Position numbers and translations under genes: made by a program. Positions 27,601-42,600 of a stretch of DNA of 64,000 nt are shown here, piece by piece. Position 1 is the stretch's first letter, and the number at the start of each line of letters is the position of its first letter. This stretch comes from Albula goreensis (Eukaryota; Chordata; Actinopteri; Albuliformes; Albulidae), in contig CM040748.1 of the NCBI GenBank assembly GCA_022829145.1, positions 28,379,001 to 28,443,000 of the forward strand. The letters run 5' to 3'. Below the pieces are notes generated by a model. The model saw nothing but the letters and a program-made list of their open reading frames with translations. It ran no database searches and was not told the origin of the DNA.

Positions 27601-30600
27601 ACATTGATGAGTGCAGGGAAAATCCCAGTAGTTGTGGGTCTCATTCTACCTGCAACAACCAGCCTGGAACTTTCCACTGCGAGTGCATTGAGGGTTACCA
27701 GTTTGCCGACGATGGAGTTCACTGCATAGGTATGTGTTCCTGCTGTATGTTTTAACATTTATTTTCAGCTTTCGGCAGAAGTCCCATCCAGAGTGACTTA
27801 TAACAGCATAACATTTTTACACGCAGTAGTGGAAATCGACCCCATATTTCCTACATGACAAAAACTTTTGTTTGATTGTTCAAATAGCAACATTCATGCA
27901 GACAATTGATCTGCAGTAATGAAAAACACTACTGATTTGCATGTTGAAGCATAAATTCTAGTGGTTCCAGAAGTATTTGACCCCTGTTGTTGCAGAAGTG
28001 GACTGTTCCATCCACATTACTTCCCTTCCCATTTCACCTCCCCCCCCCACACTTTTCACAGAGGTGGACCGCCCCGTTAATCACTGTGAGGCTGGGAGTC
28101 ATGACTGTGACATCCCCCAGCGGGCGCGCTGTAGCTACACCGGCAGATCCTCTTACATCTGCTCCTGCCTCCAAGGATACGTGGGGGATGGCCACACCTG
28201 CCAGGGTGAGTCCCGTTCCTCTCTCTCTTCTTTCCTTCATTTGAGTGAGTCAGACTGTGATTAGCCTTTGGCACTGTGTTAGCAATGTCACCTCTCACCC
28301 CAAACCCCCTGCCTCAAAAGGGGCTGACCCCTAACGTAGTCCAAAACAAGCTTAACACCCTGATCTGAGCAGGGCTTAGGCTAAATTAGACTTTACAAAA
28401 ATGTAGTGTATGGCAGTATTTAAAAAAAAAAAATATATATATATATATATAAATATATATATATAGGTCAGCATAGATGGGATGGACTTTATTGTCTACC
28501 TTTGTTGTCCAAACTTTTCCTTGTATGCACAAGCAAAGTGCATCAACACGTGAACCGGAAAAGACATGTATAAAGATTCCCACACTAAGGGTTGCCTGGT
28601 GTGGCTATAGAATGGTAGTTAAGTTTGGGAAGGGAAAAAGAAAATGCAAAAAAACGTAATAAGGCACTATCTATTGCTGTAGGCACAGCCCAACTGAAAC
28701 CAAGAGTTCAAACAGTTTGACATTTTTGCTTGAATGCAGCCCCCATTATGCACGTAAAACAGCAGGTGCTTCCACTCTCTACTCAGTCTCCCTTGACCAT
28801 AATTAAGCTGTAGAGTCCTGTACTGAAGCTGGCAATGAAGTGCAAAATAAAGACCAGAACCCTGTGAAGGTGACACCAGTGAAGTGACACCTGACATCAC
28901 ACCTCTGCACTTTCACCTCTGACCTTCTGCTGCAGGGGGTTCATTTTTTTCTGGGGCCCCCCTTCTGCCTCAGGGTAGCTTCCCCTGGGATAGAAGGCTA
29001 CCCGAATGTTTCTGCAAACTCAGGTCAGCAACGCGGCAGGAAATGTAGGCCCCCAAGCCACAGCTGCGGATTGCATTCGCTATCTGTCCTGCCTCTTGCT
29101 TCCCACAAATCTCTCCCCAACGCCAACCCCCACGCCCCACACCCCACCCCGCAGAACTAATTCCCATTCATTCCTGTTCCTTCTTTCCCTCCCTGTGAAT
29201 TTCACAAGGATTCCAAATATTGTTCTGTAGAGTAGGGTGGAGTAGGATAAACCTTTATTATCCAACTGGGTAATTTATTATCCAGGTTGTCGCTATAAAA
29301 GAGACCTCCCGGGTCAAATAACGATGAAATAAAACTAGGTCAACAAAATTTCTGTACAGGCCATGTTTGTCCAGCTACCAGATGTGGTAGCATGGTAGCA
29401 TATTAGCATGTTATGGTTTTAGCATGGTAGCACGTTAGCCTTCCCCCTCTCACCCCTTATGTCCTGCACCTCCTCCTGCTTACAGACATAGATGAGTGCC
29501 AGCCCGGCAGGTGCCACCAGGATGCAGTGTGCTACAACACGCAGGGCTCTTTCACCTGCCAGTGCAGACCTGGTTTCCATGGCGATGGGTTCCAATGCTC
29601 CTCAGGTAGGTCCAGGCTTTTTCCCCTCTTCCTCTCCTTCTGCCTTCCTTGGGAAAATATCAGAATTTCTTATGGACTTGCTTTTACAAATCATGCTGTG
29701 ATACACGTCCCAAGTTAAAAGTCACATCAATGCAAAGGAATAAGCAGAAAGCATATGTAATTTCTTGTTTAAATGGGATATTGGAGATTGCTGTTTGTTC
29801 ATGCCAGTTTGAAACTGATGGAAATAGGAAGTTATTTGGAGAATTTGAGGTAAAAGCCTACCATAAATGTCTGTATAAAGGTTTTTGAGGTTGCCAATGA
29901 AAAATACGAAACCTAAATATTGTCAAAAATAGAGGGGAATATTCGAGGATGATCACATGTACTTCTGGGAAAATGTAAATACTGTGGACCACAGTGAAAT
30001 ACTTAGGCTCTAAAACATGTACACATGACTAGTTTGCTCTCCTCTCTAAAAGAGATAAACAGCATAGAGAACAACCCTTAAAAAGTGATTTCTCATTTGA
30101 TTCATTGAAATGAGGGGAAATTTGGAAAATACATGGTAAATAAATGAAAGTATGTGTCTTGAATGGTATGGGGTAGATACATATGATATGTATGAGGCAG
30201 AAATTCATGGTTATTTTCTTCACGTGAGCTGCTAAAGCATGATAATGTGAAACTGGAATCCGTGACACATGGGAAGCATGTCCATGGTAAAGATTATGTC
30301 CATGGTAAAGATCTGCATTGAAGGACTGAAGTTGACAGCTGCTTAACTCTGTTTAGTGTAATGTGGTTTTTTTTCAGATATTCAGTAACCAAAAGGTACT
30401 TGAACATTTTTTTTTTGCTTGTATTAATCTTCCTAACATAGGTTATGTTTGCATTACGGAACTGTGTTCATGCTATACATAGCCAGCTGGATCATGTCTT
30501 GTTTCCAAGAATGCAGAGTAGGAATTAGAAAGAGAGAGAGGGAATTTTAATGGAGGGAACTGGGTTCAGAGAAAGGGAGAGAGATGGAGAGAGAGAGACA

Positions 30601-33600
30601 GGGTGATGAGACTGTTTGGATAAAGTGTCAGCTGTAGCCATAGCGGACTGCAGCAGTTATAAACAGGGGTCTGCCCACACAGGGCGGGCAGCTCCGCAGC
30701 TAATGCTATGTCATGCTCTGTTCTGACTCACCCGGGGGTATGTTTTCCCATGATGCTTCAATTCAAACCACTCGGGGAACCTGTGCTCCCCTGCTGATCG
30801 ACTCAGCAGACCAAGCAGTTGTAGAAGAAGAGAGATCAGCCTCGAGGTGGAGAGAAAGTGTATGGAGGTGTCAGAGTCACAGAAATGAGCTAATCTAGTG
30901 CTGACTGTGTTGAGGAACATTTATGCTCAGTAACCTGGGCAACATTGGACAGAATGTTCCTCACCAAAGGGTCTTATACTGTATTTAATATGGTGGTGGT
31001 GGTGAATTGGAGGAGTGGTGTTGGGGAAAGGGTGTTGCTTTAAAAACCTAAAATAATAATTTACTGTCAAACTCTCCTCTTCTGGCAGTAGTTTATACTG
31101 AGCCCTGCTGCGATAGAGATATCTGAAGTGACTGGAGAGTTTTAATCTTGACAGTATCTGCAGGTTTAACTCCAGTCCTGAAGGGCCACCATGTCTGCTG
31201 GTGTAGCTCCACTCCTCCACTCAAACTTCTACAGAAATGTAGTATTTCAAACTCCTTTTTGACTCAGGTCTTCATTTGATCCATGGGGCCCAATTTTTTT
31301 GTTCTCTTTAAGGGCTACAGGGATTCAGACCACTAATAAGTACACATACATCAAACATTCAGAAAAGCAGAAATATCTTCTCCTCTGTGACATGGCTGGT
31401 TAAACATCCCTTTGAAGTTCCTGCCATGCAATGTAACATCTTTAAGATTGTCATGATTTACCTCTGCAATCTGTAGTTTCAGCAGTGTTGCCTTAGTCTC
31501 TTTGAAGTGCCCTTTTTCCTCCCTGTGTTTTTCTTGGCGGTTTTTATCTCGTATTTTTGTTTCAACACGCTTTGGCATTTACAGGGCGCAGTGGGAGACA
31601 TTCACAGCCTTGATTACTGGAAGTGTAAATCGGTGTTTATTTTACAGCACCCAAGCGAGGTTTCTGCGTCCTTCCTCCTGTTGATTTTGTTCTTTTTGCA
31701 GGGCCGTGTTGTTGTTGTTCTGTCCCCTAACACTAATTAGAGGCTTAATTTTAGCACAGATGCTACAGGCAATCCAAAAAACGAAATGTTCCGTTTCCCA
31801 CTGTGGATGCCTGGCTAATGATAGTTTCTCACCTCTCGTGTTGCGGTTTTGTCATATTTCAAAAACCTTTTGGTGCCGCTTTGCTTTGTTTTTTTTGTTT
31901 TTTGTTTTTTGTGGTCTCCTTTTTACGACTGCTGACTAGTTGAAGGGCATCACTTACGTCCCCATGTTTCGACTTGTCGTACCGTTAACTCCATCCTGTG
32001 TGGTCAACACTGGTACCCTGTCTGTATTCTCACTGAATGATGAAACTATACCTCTGAAAAGATGATGAATTTTAGTCACCACGGACTACTACCAGTGTTT
32101 ATTTCCTCTGTCCTGTGGACACACTGTAAACGCTAATCTATTTGCTCCTGAGGACCACACATTATCATGTCAGAGTTTGGATTTTTAATTCCTGTATAAG
32201 GCTATGTCCACAGTGGAATTCATGTTAGCATAAGCCAATCGATCATTGACTTTCAAATTGGACACTGACCACGAATCGTTTTTATCGATCTTCTAGGTTG
32301 CATAGCATAGGCATATTTTGTAGATGCTTTTCTCCCCTCCCTTTCATGTGGTGACGGTCCTTCCCACCTGAATGAAAACAGGAAGACCCCAAGCTTTATC
32401 TTCTTTATCAGTTACTGTTATTGGCCTCTGATGTCTGAACGTGAGGAGATACATGCTGGTGCTTTCTGCATTGGGTCGTCTTGCTTCCTTGATAATTGCG
32501 GGCAGACAGAGTTTTTGTTTTGACTCTCATGAGCCCTCAGAAGAAGCTGTCGTGCGCGCACATGGAAGATTTGTTCTCCGACCCATAGTAGATGGATCAA
32601 AGGCATCTGTTGGTGTGTGGGTTTCCATGCCAGGCAGTGTGTCTGAGAGAAGTCTGGAGACCGGAGGCTGGAGTCAAATCCATTTCCATTCAGTCAATTT
32701 AGGAAAATGATTGAAATTCAGTTTGTGTATTGGAAAAAAGCCCCTGTACATCATTATAGAATTCAGGTTAATTTGATTCATTCAACACTGGAAATGAGCT
32801 AAACTGCAGATAATTGAACAAACTGACCCCAACACTGGTGATTGGTCCCAACTGTACTGTGCTCAGCCTCAGTCACCTTATCAAGCAGCCACAATAGCCT
32901 GTATATATTGGCTTTTGGTTTCTTATGATGCCTTGAGTTAACCTTTTCCTCTCATTGGCGCCCCCTAGAGCGTGAGAAGACTCACTGCCAGCGTGAGCAG
33001 GAGGCCGCTCTGACCGCCTCCACCAGTTATGGCCCCCGAGGTCCACGCCCCATCCCAGGACTGTACGTGCCAACCTGCGATGCACATGGAAACTGGGAGT
33101 CTATGCAGTGCCACGGGAGCATCGGCCAGTGCTGGTGCGTCGACCGCAACGGGAGGGAGATCCCTGGGACCCGAACTGGACCGGGCAGCCGGCCCATGTG
33201 TGAGTATTTTCAGGCCCACACTCTCAGTCTCTGATCCTCTACACTGAAACAGTCTATAAATACAAGCCCTGATCTAGGATCAGTTTCACATTTTACTCAT
33301 AATGGAAAAGACGTAGATATGCATGGGACAGATCAGATCTTGGATCATCACTACTACAATTTGAAAGGAGTAAACGATGATCGGCTGTGCAGCTGAATGA
33401 AAGTAAACCCCAAAAGGATGGTGTAAGTTGCTCCTAAAGTGAACCAATAGGGCAATCTTGGCCAAGTAGAATCGAATATTTAACAGAGCCTTGTTGTAAA
33501 CAAATAATGACACTGGTCTCTTGGCATCCACTTTTACAGGCATTGACCAGGGGGTACTGCCTCCCCCTGTGGGCCCCACCCCCAGGCCCGACATCACCCC

Positions 33601-36600
33601 TCTGCCCGCTGGAACACACCTGTTGTTTGCCCAGAGTGGCAAGATTGAGCACATCCCACTGGAAAGCCAAGGGATGAAGAAGAGTGAGGCCAAAACTCTG
33701 CTTCACCTGCCTGTGAGTTCAGAAAACCTCAGCCAATCCAAGTAGAACATCTCAGCCAATTTAATTAGAACACCTCAGCCAATCAAAACTGATCATGTAA
33801 ACCAATCTGATCCAAACACTTCAGTCAATAAAATCAGAACTCTTCAACCAATCAAATCAGAACACCTCAGCCAATCATATTTGAACACATTAGTCAATCA
33901 AATCTAAATACCTCATCCAGTCAAACCTGAAAACCTCAACTGGTCAAACCTCAACCAATGAAATAGAGTGCATTAGCCAATCAAATCAGATCATGCCAGA
34001 TTTTGATCTAGCGTTAATCTATCGTGTTCCTCATTGTTACTACTCTCATCACTTTGTATTCCAGTGTTATCATATTGTCAGTGTGTGTCACAGAGCCAGA
34101 TGTTGATCACATCTTAACATGATTTTCTGTGGATAAGTTGGGGAGTCATGGTTGTTTGCATGCTGCAGTACTGCGCTTTGAATGCGATTCCCCATTTTCC
34201 CTCCTCCCCTTTGGTTTTCGGTCATTACCTCTGTCACTCCCTTTTTCATTACAGCCTGTGGGTTTGTGAGTGAAACACATAGTGGAGTCTCTCTGATGCA
34301 CAGAAACTATGCTACCTTTTGCTTCTGTGGGATTTTAGTTTGTCCACTTATCTGTTCAGAAGGTTGTGCTGGTTTTTGTACTTGTTTTTGTCGTTTTATT
34401 GGTGTCCCAGCAGAATTAAGGAGGAAGAATTTGTTGAAATTTATATGAAAGAATTTAGAAACCTAAGAAATTCAGACTGTCTTCCACCATGGAAATTGAT
34501 TATTTTTCTGCTTCAGTTATATAATCCGACAGTTGGTAATTGATTTATCGATTTGTTTTTTTTCTGGGGCCATTTTTAATTTGTCAGTACTAAATTAAAA
34601 TTCAATTGCTGACTACAACATGGTGTGTCACATGTTTAGTGAGCAAACAAAAATACATCTTTTATAATTTGCAGACTGACATCATTTTATTTAATACAAT
34701 TCTAAATATTCAAGGATATAACAAAGACCATAATCTATCGTTACTTTCTCAAGCTAAAAGCATGACATTTTTCATCTGTCAAATTTCAATTTCAAATTTC
34801 CCATGTCTTAAGGTGCTACTCTATCCAGTGATAGAACTATAAAGGATTGGTTGAGGATCTTGAGTGCATCTCCTTCATGCATTTTGTGGCGAGGCTATGA
34901 ATACATTTGCTTCTGCATTGCTCTTTAAGCCCACCCACTCTTAAATATCTTGAATTCCATTGGAACAATCTCCTGATTCTCCACAGGAAATAAATAACAC
35001 GGTCGGGAGATTTTGGCTGCTCTTCTGACAGGCGGAACACACAATACGACAGCCTTAGCCGTTTCAGATGCTTTCATTTTCTGGAGGAATATAGCATGCA
35101 CATGTACAGTAGCTTGCAGTGGCCCAGCAGTTACAAGCTAGGTTTATATTTACATGCAAGTATTTCTTCAAGCAAGCTCCCTGATGTTGTAGACCTTAAT
35201 TGATGGTGTTTGTGGATATGTCACTAGAAATGTTCTCTGAGTAATTTGATAATTTCAGCCCTGCTCTTTCTTTATATTCCCATATAACTCCCACACGCAC
35301 AGAAGTTTGAGGTCTTTTTGTTTGGGTCTGGCCTATTCTTGTCCATGGCAGAAAATAAACATGTAAAACATATTCTCATTGTCAGTGGTGCATAAATGTC
35401 TGTGATCGGATTTAAACTCTGTGTGAATAAAATATCTTCCCATGTCTGCGAATGTCTATAACAGTAGGAGGGCTGCCATGGTTCTTAAAATTTGTTAATT
35501 GATAATTGTACATCAAACTACCACAAAGACTATTATTAGCTATAGGGTTTCAGGCAAAAAAACCTTCTTACAAAGTAATCATCTCAAATGGTTAATGGAC
35601 TTGTTTCATTTACAAAACAGTTTGTTCACATTGAGAACTGTGTCACATTTTCCCCTCTCTCAGTATCCCAGTGACTCCTCCCTCCTACCCCTGGCAGCGC
35701 CAGCCAGTCGGCCAACTTCAAAGCGTAGGCTATAAATCCTGTGAAGAAGGGGGAGAGGGGCTGTTCTAGAAGAAAATGCATAGACTGAAGCAGATGGCAT
35801 TACATAATTCTGTGATTGAAATTTAAAAGTGACTGCTTTTCAGTAGACAGAATTTCCATAAAAGAAAATGGAGAATGACATGTTAACATTTGAGATAACT
35901 GATTTTAAACCCGTTTTTCTCATGTTTCTCAGGGAATGGTGGTTATAGCAGTGGCGTATGACTGTGTGGACAAGATGGTTTACTGGACTGACATCACCGG
36001 CCCCTCCATTAGCAGAGCCAGCCTGAGCGGGGGTGAACCAGTGGCCATCGTCAGAGCAGGTCCTTACAAGCTGCTTTTTGATTGGCTCAGCATGTGACCG
36101 CAACATGACCATGGTCTTTAGATGTCCCTTGCCTATCATGAAATGTACTGTATAATTAAGCTTGATTTGGTTTGATTTGCCCTGTTTTCCATTCCTCAGA
36201 TCTGGAGAGCCCTGAGGGCATTGCGATCGACCACCTGGGCCGCAACATGTTCTGGACGGACTCCATGCGGGACCGGATCGAGGTGGCGGCGCTGGACGGG
36301 TCCAAGCGCCGGGTCCTGTTTGACACAGAACTGGTCAACCCCCGGCCCATCGTTGCGGACCCCGCCAATGGGTACACCCCAAATTCCCTCACTGCAAATG
36401 TAGGCTTTGACAGATACCTTAAAACAGAGGCCTAGGCCTGGACCTGCCTGTGGCTTAGGGCCACATAATGAGCAAACTGACCCATGCCTTATTAAAACGG
36501 AGCCATACAGTTATCTGCTCCAGCACAGACAATAAATGTTCTCAGCAGTTGTCAAGTCAAGTGAATATTCATTGTACCTATACACGTATACACATACACG

Positions 36601-39600
36601 TGTGCATAGGATAGTGTTTAATGTGACTGTGGGGAAGGTCCGTGAACATAGACTGCAGATCATAGGCCTTTTAAAACACCCTTCTACATACTCTGACTTC
36701 TGTGGCATGTAGCTGTGTACATACAGGAACAGACTGGAACCCCTTATCAGAGACACCACTTTCTCTGACAGGACCCTTTTCCCCTGTCCCTGCCTTTAGG
36801 CACAGGGGTAGACAGTTTAAAGTCAGTGACATTTCTCAGCAGGGGTTTGTAACCCAAGGTTCTGAGGTGAACTTTTAAAAATGTTAAAAGGCTGGCAGTT
36901 TAAAGTCTGCTGTCGAAGCAGGGGCTGAACTTCAGACTCACAGGCCATGGGATGAATTTCAGGTTTTCTGCTCTACTCGGCATCATTTAGCCACATAGCG
37001 GTTTGCATTAACAAACTGACATTCACTGGCATTACAGTTTTACTATTTTAGGTTAAACACAATGGAGGAGAACAGACTTTTGGAAAGGCAAACAGATATG
37101 TCTGATATTTTTATTAAAAGGAAGTTCTTTAAAAGCAGCAAATAGGTTTAAATTTTAAGTTAAAAGAAGTTTGGTGTTTATCAGTTCCAAATAATTGGAA
37201 ACTGCCTCTTTCCTGTTTAGCTCTTGGTAACTGGTTCTGGCAGTGATTTCTTGTCTAATTATCTGTTATTTGTGTCCTTAATGGGGTAGCTAATTTCTAA
37301 AAGGTGAGCCCAGGAGACTGATGAAAATGTCTTTGCGCCGGTGTTGGTGTGTAATTCTCGACTGTGAAGTTTTTGCAGCTTGACGGGAACGATGTGTTTG
37401 TTTTCCCATCAGGCACCTCTACTGGGCTGACTGGAACAGGGATGCCCCCAAAATTGAGACCTCTTATATGGATGGTACCAACAGGAAGATCCTAGTAAAG
37501 GACAACCTGGGACTGCCCAATGGTTTGACCTACGACCCCCGCACCTCCTTGTTATGTTGGGCGGATGCAGGTGGGTTTCCTTGCAGGAGAAAATCTTATG
37601 TTACATTAACCTGGATGGTGGAATAAAATCTGGTCTACTGATGGTAGATCAAAATATAAAAAAGGTATATGGCAAAAAAAGGTTGGCATGATGGTAACTG
37701 TTCCTCGGTGATGTTGCTAGTTAAGACATTCCAAGTTATGTTTCTCACTGCAAATGTTGAACTTTGGGTGAAATTAACCTTCTACCACCACAGTAGACAG
37801 CATATTCTGGCAGCGTCAATGCCTTCATACTCTCATTGAAAACAGTGACATCTGACTCTCTGACTACCGAGAGCACAGCATCAGCACCACAGCATTGCAT
37901 AACATATAAACTTACACAGCTTTTGGCTTCTGGGCAAGAAATGCAGTAAAATATTTTACCATTCCACTGAGTCCCCTCTTTCAGGGTGATAAAATGACTA
38001 AATTAAGTTGTCTTTCATTGAAAGTCTTGATTGTCAACAGATTGTTGTGCTTTATTTTCAGTGTCCAGTATAGGCCTTGGAAATGAAGTGTGCAGACTAA
38101 TCATTTACTGAAATTAATCGCTTTATTGCTGCTACACTCTGAAAACAGAGAGACACTGCAGCCTTTCAGGGCTGGAGTTTGACATCCCTGCTGTAGGCCT
38201 TTCTCTATGAAGTGGCTGACAGGCTCATGAGTTTTTTTTTCTGCACATACAGAGTTGATTTTTTAGCATAAGTAGTCTGGTTGTTCCGTACCCTTCGCCA
38301 CGCATTAACCACACTGCGATTCCAGCAATGTGGATCTGGTTTAACACCTGTTAGTTCTTTTAAAAACACAGCCCTCTGGTTCGGTGTGGGAACTATGCCC
38401 ATCGCAGCCTCACACATTCTAAGCTCATGCCTTTCTCTGCTGTAAGCCTGGCGAAAGCTACGATTTATAGCAATAAACTCACCCTCTGTCTAGAGGCCAG
38501 CAGTATTCTTTGACAAAGCATTCCCCATCGACTGAGTGAATGCGGGCCTAAGGAAGAGGTGACAGTTCAAACTGGCCATTCAGATTATGACGACGGGTAC
38601 ACTATGTGGATGAAAAGAAGAGGAGACGTGTTTTAAAGGCATCATGCTGAAGCAAAATGTCCTCTAAAATGCCTGTCGCCCTGCCATGGTTTAGGCATGG
38701 TGATCACTCCTACAGAATGTGTTACACCCAGGTGATAATGTGAGCATGACTTGAAATCTCTGGCAGTCTGACCATTTAGACTACAGGACCACATCCCTGA
38801 TTAAACAAACCGCCCTCTCAAAATCTGACCAATGTCAAAGCTACTATGTCCTTGGTGCGGCAATTGCTTCTTAATTTTTGTAGATGGTAAGGCAAGAGTG
38901 TCTTGAAATCTCCTGAGATCTGACCATCTGGATTCCACAACTAAGTGTATGTTGACTATGATCTCAAACTTTTTTTTTTTTTCTCTGTGGGGGTTTCTCT
39001 GTTGCAGGAACCCGGAAAGTGGAGTGCATGTCCCCCAGCCAGGGTGACCGCCGAAAGGTCGTAGAGGGCATCCAGTACCCCTTTGGAATCGCGTCTTCCG
39101 GGAGGAATCTCTACTACACTGACTGGAGGAGGTATGTTGTATTTTCCCAGCATGCTTTACGGTTTGAGCTGCCATCATGGCTGTCTCAGTCAGAAAGAGG
39201 ATAGGGGTGCGCAAGCACAGTCTGAGGGGGGCCACACTGTCTGCAGGCTTTTGTGTTTCTTTTTAATCATCAGTCTGTTTAGATCTCGGAAACAAGGTGT
39301 GTGGTCTCTTCAGTCAGTCAACGACCTAAGATAAGCATATAAGAACCTTGACATGATAAAACCCAGCAGAGAAGCTGGCCCTCCAGGACTGGAGTTGTGC
39401 ACACTCTGTGGTAGGACAAACAGAATCCCTTTATATCACCCTTCTGTGAGCTTGTGTAGGGTTAACCAGCTAAACTGGTCCACCAGTCATAGTGTGGCAG
39501 AATAAAGAAAACCATGACATAGTCTTTTCCAGTATGCTTTATTTGCCATATGGGGCTTTAACATGTGTATGTGACGAGAGGTAGATCCACTTACATATGC

Positions 39601-42600
39601 TAGAACTGCTAAAGTTTCACTTTCTAACACCTTAAGCTCTGTAGATTCTTTAACTTTGGCCTGTCTTCCTGAACAAGCTAGAATCATTCTCTGTTTTCCC
39701 TCCTATACTCCAAACAAACCAAAACTTGTGCCGGTCCATTCAGGCCTCTTCCCAGCTTCTGATTTAATTCCATTCATCTCACAAAACAAGCTTGAAAAGT
39801 ACTTCTAGCCCATATACAAAGCCCATTGACACAGGATGTGGTAAATTTTATGAGGTAGTGAGAAAATACACTCAGCCAAATTAGCATATGTGACCCGATG
39901 CGAGCAAACCCTCCACATTTCGGCGACGTCAATTTTACAGGAGAGCACAAAAACCGCGGGCAGGCAGTATTTTATCAAAACTGAGATGATTCCTGAAGTG
40001 CTTATATATCATCTCCCTTTTTGTTGAAACTGAGAATAACTTGTAAGTATGAAAAATGTAATAAAATATCGAGGCAAGTTGGTCCCCCAAGAACTGACAA
40101 GGGAGAAAACGTCATCAACACAGCATTATATTGTACTATCAAACCAAGCGAACGCGTATCATATGGGTTCGTCTTCTGATACAGTTATGCAGCTTAAGAT
40201 CTCCCGATCACATTAGCTCAGATGTCAATTCACAATACAAAACAATTTTGATAAAAGATATTATTTTTTTAATATTATTTTTCATAGCACCATTTTCAAA
40301 TTGCAGGTCCTCATAGATAACTGACAAAAGTCTGTGGAGAGCCATTAAAGATAATTACGTTAAGTAATTGATTAAGGATAGTCTACCAGTCTAATTTAAA
40401 GAGGCGGTGACCTTAGAAATTCATTGCCCACCGTCTTTCAGTTCCAAGTTGACCTGGTCAAGAGGGATTCAGCAGAATAGGTTTCAGAAGAGAATGAACT
40501 CCTTCATGTGGTTGTCATGAACATTCCCCAGCTCCACGGCAATAATGTAGAAAGCAGCGTTGTCACACCTCCTTATGGAGAAGCCATTACTGTCCTTTTC
40601 AGCAAATATGGGAACTGGAAAAATGTAGAAACAGAACAGTGTGTGTGTGCATGCATGGGGTGAGTATGCATGCCTGTGTATCTATGAAATGAGTGTGTGT
40701 ATGTGTGTGCACACGTGTATGTGTGTACGTGTGTGTGCATGTGTGTGTGCATATGTGAGTGTGCGTGCATGTTGTGTGTGTACGCGTACATGAATGTGTA
40801 TGTGCACATGGTGTTTGTGTGCGCTCCCATGTGCGTGCATGTGTGATTGGTTTGTGTGCATGCATCCATGTGCGTGTGTGGGTGTATGCTTTGTGTGTGT
40901 GCACCCGTGTGTGTGCATGTGTGTGTGACTCTGTGTGGGGGGAAGATATTCAGGGACGTGGTGTTCCGCTGCTGTTCTGCTGGTTGCATCATTAGAGTGA
41001 ACACAGTTCCCTGTGTCCAGTCCATCGAGCCAAAGCCCAGCGTGTCTGGCAGTGGGTGCTGTTGTCTCGATTTGGGAGGGGGGAGGTGGTGCGGAGGTGA
41101 GGGGGGTCAGTGTTCATGCCCCCGGGCCCAGACAGCCCCCTAAAGCAACAAAGGCTTTCTGTTCATCACCCGCCAGAGAGAAAGAGAGGGAGAGACAGAG
41201 AGAAACAGCGAAAGACAGAGATGGTCACCCACCAACAAGAGGGATTATTTATTTATTTATTAAATAATATTTACTTAATCTGTACTTTAAATTATTTATC
41301 ATTAATTTTGGTCTGAACATATAGCATGATTGTTGGCCTGTAGCCTATGGTGTAATTTTTGTTGTGTTCATTATACCTTTATATTGCATGACAGATATAT
41401 TGTATCCGTTGTTATCTACTTTGTGTAATAGTTTGCATGTTTTTTGTGACAATACAGCTATGGATGTGCTGCTAATACAGCCCAGTTGGAAAATAACTGA
41501 GGGAGAGACCAACATAAAGAGTGAGAGAGACAATGAGACAGAGAGAGCGAGCAATGCCCATATGTGAATATAGTGTAATTATAGTTATTGTTCAGTAGGA
41601 CAGAGGGGCTGTCCGATGGAGAGATTTGTGAGTCCCCCTCCCGCTTACCCTTGGGGATATTTGTGAAGGTCGGGGGTCTTCCTCTGATCTTACCAGCCAT
41701 CCAACAGAAACAGCCTGTCAGCCCTGCAGAGGCCCATAATGAAAATCTGTGTCATAGCCTGTGTGTGTGCATGTGCATGTTGTGTGTGCATGTGTGTGTG
41801 TGTGGGGGGTATTTATAGTGTAAATGCTCAGGTGTGTGTTTTAGTATAAATGCTCAGGGGTGTGTTGTGTAAATGTTTAGGTGTGTGTTATAGTATAAAT
41901 GCCGGTTGTGTCTGGTGCTCCAGGGACGCAGTGCTTGCGGTGGACCGCTCCGCAGGCAAAGAGATGGAAGAGTTCCTGCCACAGAAGCGGTCTCGGCTGT
42001 ATGGTATCGCCACAGCTTATGCCCAGTGTCCATCAGGTAAGCCCCACTTTCACTTACTGATACTTCTCTTATCAGGTTTGGGCTCAATTCAATTCTGTCA
42101 GAACAGGAAATTAACACAGATTTGATTGTTTGGTTGAAACTGGCCTATAATGTCCAATGTTAATTTCCTGCGTTGAGTAAAACTCATAGAGATTGATGTT
42201 CAACTCTAGTTTTATATCCTGCCATGTAATAGTGTTATCACAGTGTTTCAGTGATGAATACTTAGGATGTGTTTAAGTACTGAATTTCTAATCACAATTG
42301 TAGTGTTTTCACAGACAGGACTTTGAAATGAAGAGGAATGTAGATTTCAGTGTGAAAGACCCCTAATTCTAACTGCAGATGAATGTAGTTTTGTTTCATC
42401 TGTTTTTGTTTCACCCTGATTTTAAGAGAAAAGGAATATAGTTTTGTGAAGAGAAATGTGGCATGAGAGGGAATGCAGTTTTATTTCTCCTGTGAAGGAC
42501 CTCTGATTTTCACTGAGGGGTATTTGCTTTGGTATTTTTGCTGAGTCTAACTGTGCATTAATTTGATTTCATTTCCTCAATGAAAGACCCCTGATTTTAA

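Noticed and set aside
40573-41025. 150-codon - frame rich in His-Thr
   Set aside because: It is the translation of a TG-rich minisatellite; every frame stays open for that reason.
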